A stretch of 64,000 bases of DNA from Euryodendron excelsum (Eukaryota; Streptophyta; Magnoliopsida; Ericales; Pentaphylacaceae), in NCBI GenBank assembly GCA_033060915.1, contig CM065378.1:34263501-34327500 (forward strand), read 5' to 3'. This document shows positions 61,901-64,000 of the stretch, piece by piece (positions within the stretch are counted from its first letter, which is position 1; every line of letters begins with the position of its first letter). Under the pieces are notes generated by a model. That model ran no database searches. It was given only the letters and a program-made list of their open reading frames with translations, and had not been told where the DNA came from. A program made the position numbers and the translations under genes.

Positions 61901-62639
61901 TCGTTGCCGAGTGAGGGAGAAAACTCAATACAAAGTTTCAGGAAATTAGGATGTGAATTTCTAGGTGCAGCAGCGTTCGGGGACTTTTCGGGGGATTGAC
62001 ACTCTATGGAATGGGGTTATGAGATTACCGAGGCGTCAGGCTCGAAAAGGTGATTTTTTTAGACATATAATTTATCGAAATCCGATAAAAGATGAGAGAG
62101 AAAGCTTCGATTCAAGTTAGAGTGTTAGGTGGTGCGGAATGCTGGGTAATTAGGTTCGAATTCTATTTCCAGGGAATCAAGTTTCTTCAATCAGACGGGG
62201 TTGGGCTTGAAAAAGTTTTGCTTATGACTTATATCTCTATGGTTGTGTCTTGGTTAGTCCCGTTATGGGTAATGCAGTCGAGGAATAAATATAGCGGGTA
62301 TTACATATCCCTTATGACAGAATTTATCTCGTTAAATAACCTTTACATTTAACCATTAGATATCTTTGTCATTTTATCTTTCTAAGATATTAGATTTATC
62401 TGCAAAGTATTTTTATTTTTTATTTCACCAAATCGTCTATTTGATGTTCTAATTTGAAAATATAAAATGACTAAAATGCTCTTATGACAGAATTTTCATT
62501 AAATCTAATAGTTTTTACGTATTTTGCAAACAAGTCTAAACCACAAGAGGGTCATGTGTTCACTTTTTAACCACAAATGGGTCATCTGATTTTGGTTCAA
62601 ACCACAAGAAGGTAAAATATAATTATCCTATTTTTATTT
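58926..62639. mobile_element. TIR element split by a solo LTR
   Basis: The left arm (58926-59110) and the right arm (about 62440-62639, minus strand) align as inverted repeats of about 180 bases. Shared phrases include AATTAYAYTTTA, GTGAACACATGACC-like words, CTCATGTGGTTTAGA / CTCTTGTGGTTTAGA and TGTCATAAG. Removing the 3.14-kb insert leaves an element of about 570 bp with no coding capacity. Confidence 0.6.
59163..62305. mobile_element. Probable solo LTR, 3.14 kb
   Basis: The segment starts TGTCATGACCCG and ends CGGGTATTACA, so it has the TG...CA ends and a short terminal inversion (TGT.AT.ACCCG) of an LTR. The flanks are TATCT before and TATCC after, a 5-bp target duplication with one mismatch. 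It interrupts a TIR element. Inside there is no gag or pol; the 184-codon open frame at 59423-59977 (minus) matches nothing that I know. A very long LTR of a large Gypsy-type element is the simplest reading. The ends were found by eye, so the class is inferred. Confidence 0.6.
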
Positions 62640-63390
62640 TGAAAAATTACACTTACCTCCGACTTTTACAATAAAATTTCAAAACCTCCTCTTTTGGTTG
62701 TAAATTATAAATATTCAATCTCTTCGATTTTCAAAGGTGAAAATAAAGAATTAATCAAATTCAATAATTTTGATGGTGTAAATAATCCAAAAGTTGTTTC
62801 AAATTTTCTTGTAGATATTTTTTATGATGAGAGTGTAATTAAATACTTAAATGACTTGTAGATGTGAGGTAACTAATTTAGATAGTAATAAAACATAATA
62901 GCTTAAGTTTACGTAAAAATATTGCTACTTAAACACATTTATTTCATTAATTTTTACATTGGTGAGAATTGAGTGTGTGTTGTTTATAGTCACAATCTCC
63001 GTTTTTTGTTTTAAAAGGTTGTGTGGAGTTTGTTTTTTTCACCAAAAAAAAAAACAACACATTTATTTCATAACTAGTCTTTAATGAAGTTTTGCTTGAG
63101 TTTATCTTGATCTTAACCCAAGTAGATTAGTTATGTGCATCTAAAACATTAGCATATTGATTTAAATTAACTAAGGTCTTTTATTTTTATTTTTACATTT
63201 TTGAGTCTCTTAGATCACTTCACAACCCAAGGAACCATCAAAGAAAATCTCTACTCCCACCCCCCCCCCCCCTACACCCCACCCCCCTGATTTGACCATT
63301 AAATTTTTTTGGTTTTCCTATTTTGCCCATGGCCTTACTCTTTTATTTCACTATTGCCATTAATTTCAATTGTTTTGATAATGTTTTTTT

Positions 63391-63580
63391 CTTTTACTCC
63401 CACCTCCCAATTTTTAATTAAAAAAATTTTTGATCAAAATTTTTTAATTTATTTTTACTCTCACCTACTGGATTTTTATATAAATAAAATTTTTATGATC
63501 AAATTTTATAATTTCTTTTACTCCCACCTCCCGCTTTTTATAAAAGAAAGAAATTTTGATCAAATTTTTTTTTAAATTTC
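63391..63580. repeat. Three-copy tandem repeat, period about 63-65 bp
   Basis: Copies start near 63391, 63454 and 63517. Each has TTTTACTCYCACCT, a TTTTTATA-like A/T stretch and TTTTGATCAAATTTT. Divergence between copies is substantial. No coding potential. Confidence 0.7.
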
Positions 63581-64000
63581 TCTCTATTTATACAATTTAA
63601 TGCAAAACTAATTAACATTATTTTCTTTAAATACTTAAGTAAAGTAATTTAGATTTGTTTCTTGAGACTATCCTTGGGAATTAATAATGCATTTTATACT
63701 AGTTTGATTTGTCATAAAAATACATACAAAAAATAATAACTTTTAACATATCAATACAGTGGTAAATTCAACAATACATAAAAATAGAATTTCTAATCAA
63801 TGTCTCCACAGAACTCTCCTCCGGAGGCACCTGGTCCTCCGCTCATTATTTCTAACTACAAATTCATTCGTACTATATAACTATCAACCCATCCCCTAGC
63901 TTCGGTTGATACATGTTGTCGCTACTATATTGGAGTGGGTGGTACTAGGTAATGAGGGCGTAAGAAAACTTGGACGAAGTGATTGCCGTCAACACGAGCA

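Larger units (their letters stand above)
57753..64000. other. Gene-free region upstream of AP4B
   Basis: The first few hundred bases hold the AP4B leader and promoter; an antisense open frame at 57871-58425 is not family-like. Beyond it lie two TIR elements, a probable 3.1-kb solo LTR, C-rich runs near 63260, a 65-bp tandem repeat near 63400 and unassigned sequence to the end of the window. Confidence 0.7.

Overview
This window is nuclear DNA of a flowering plant, most likely a eudicot; I cannot name the species. It is AT-rich, its genes have GT-AG introns up to 6.6 kb, it carries plant microsatellites and plant-type LINE, Gypsy, SINE-like and inverted-repeat transposon remnants, and all five genes have familiar Arabidopsis counterparts. 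No bacterial, organellar or viral genes, tRNA, rRNA or CRISPR arrays were seen.

Layout: (1) 2041-11430 (+), a seven-exon plastid rhomboid-like protein (RBL11 type). (2) 12268-18372 (-), a P-class PPR protein (At5g25630 type) with three coding exons and a probable 5' UTR exon near 20.5 kb; it converges on RBL11. (3) 20.6-26.6 kb, a gene-free stretch holding a TIR element, a decayed LINE, a tandem SINE-like repeat and a second MITE. (4) 26621-31422 (+), an Mpv17/PMP22 membrane protein whose second intron contains LINE and SINE debris and a 46-base C run four bases before the coding exon. (5) 33757-35786 (-), a two-exon organellar PPR protein. (6) 36990-57752 (-), a ten-exon AP-4 complex beta subunit whose 6.6-kb sixth intron contains an internally deleted Gypsy element. 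(7) 57.8-64 kb, no gene; nested TIR elements interrupted by a probable 3.1-kb solo LTR.

The genes do not form a pathway. RBL11 acts in the plastid envelope, the two PPR proteins probably act on organellar RNA, the Mpv17-like protein sits in an organelle membrane, and AP4B works in TGN/vacuolar sorting. All five reading frames are intact across introns: every exon junction that I joined keeps phase and reproduces a continuous family-like protein.

I found no convincing undescribed biological system. The most unusual signals are structural: a poly(C) tract serving as the polypyrimidine tract of a 3' splice site, an LTR followed directly by a primer binding site (a shared-LTR or tandem retroelement signature), and a large solo LTR nested in a TIR element with a near-perfect 5-bp target duplication. 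Protein comparisons are from memory of family sequences; no search was run.
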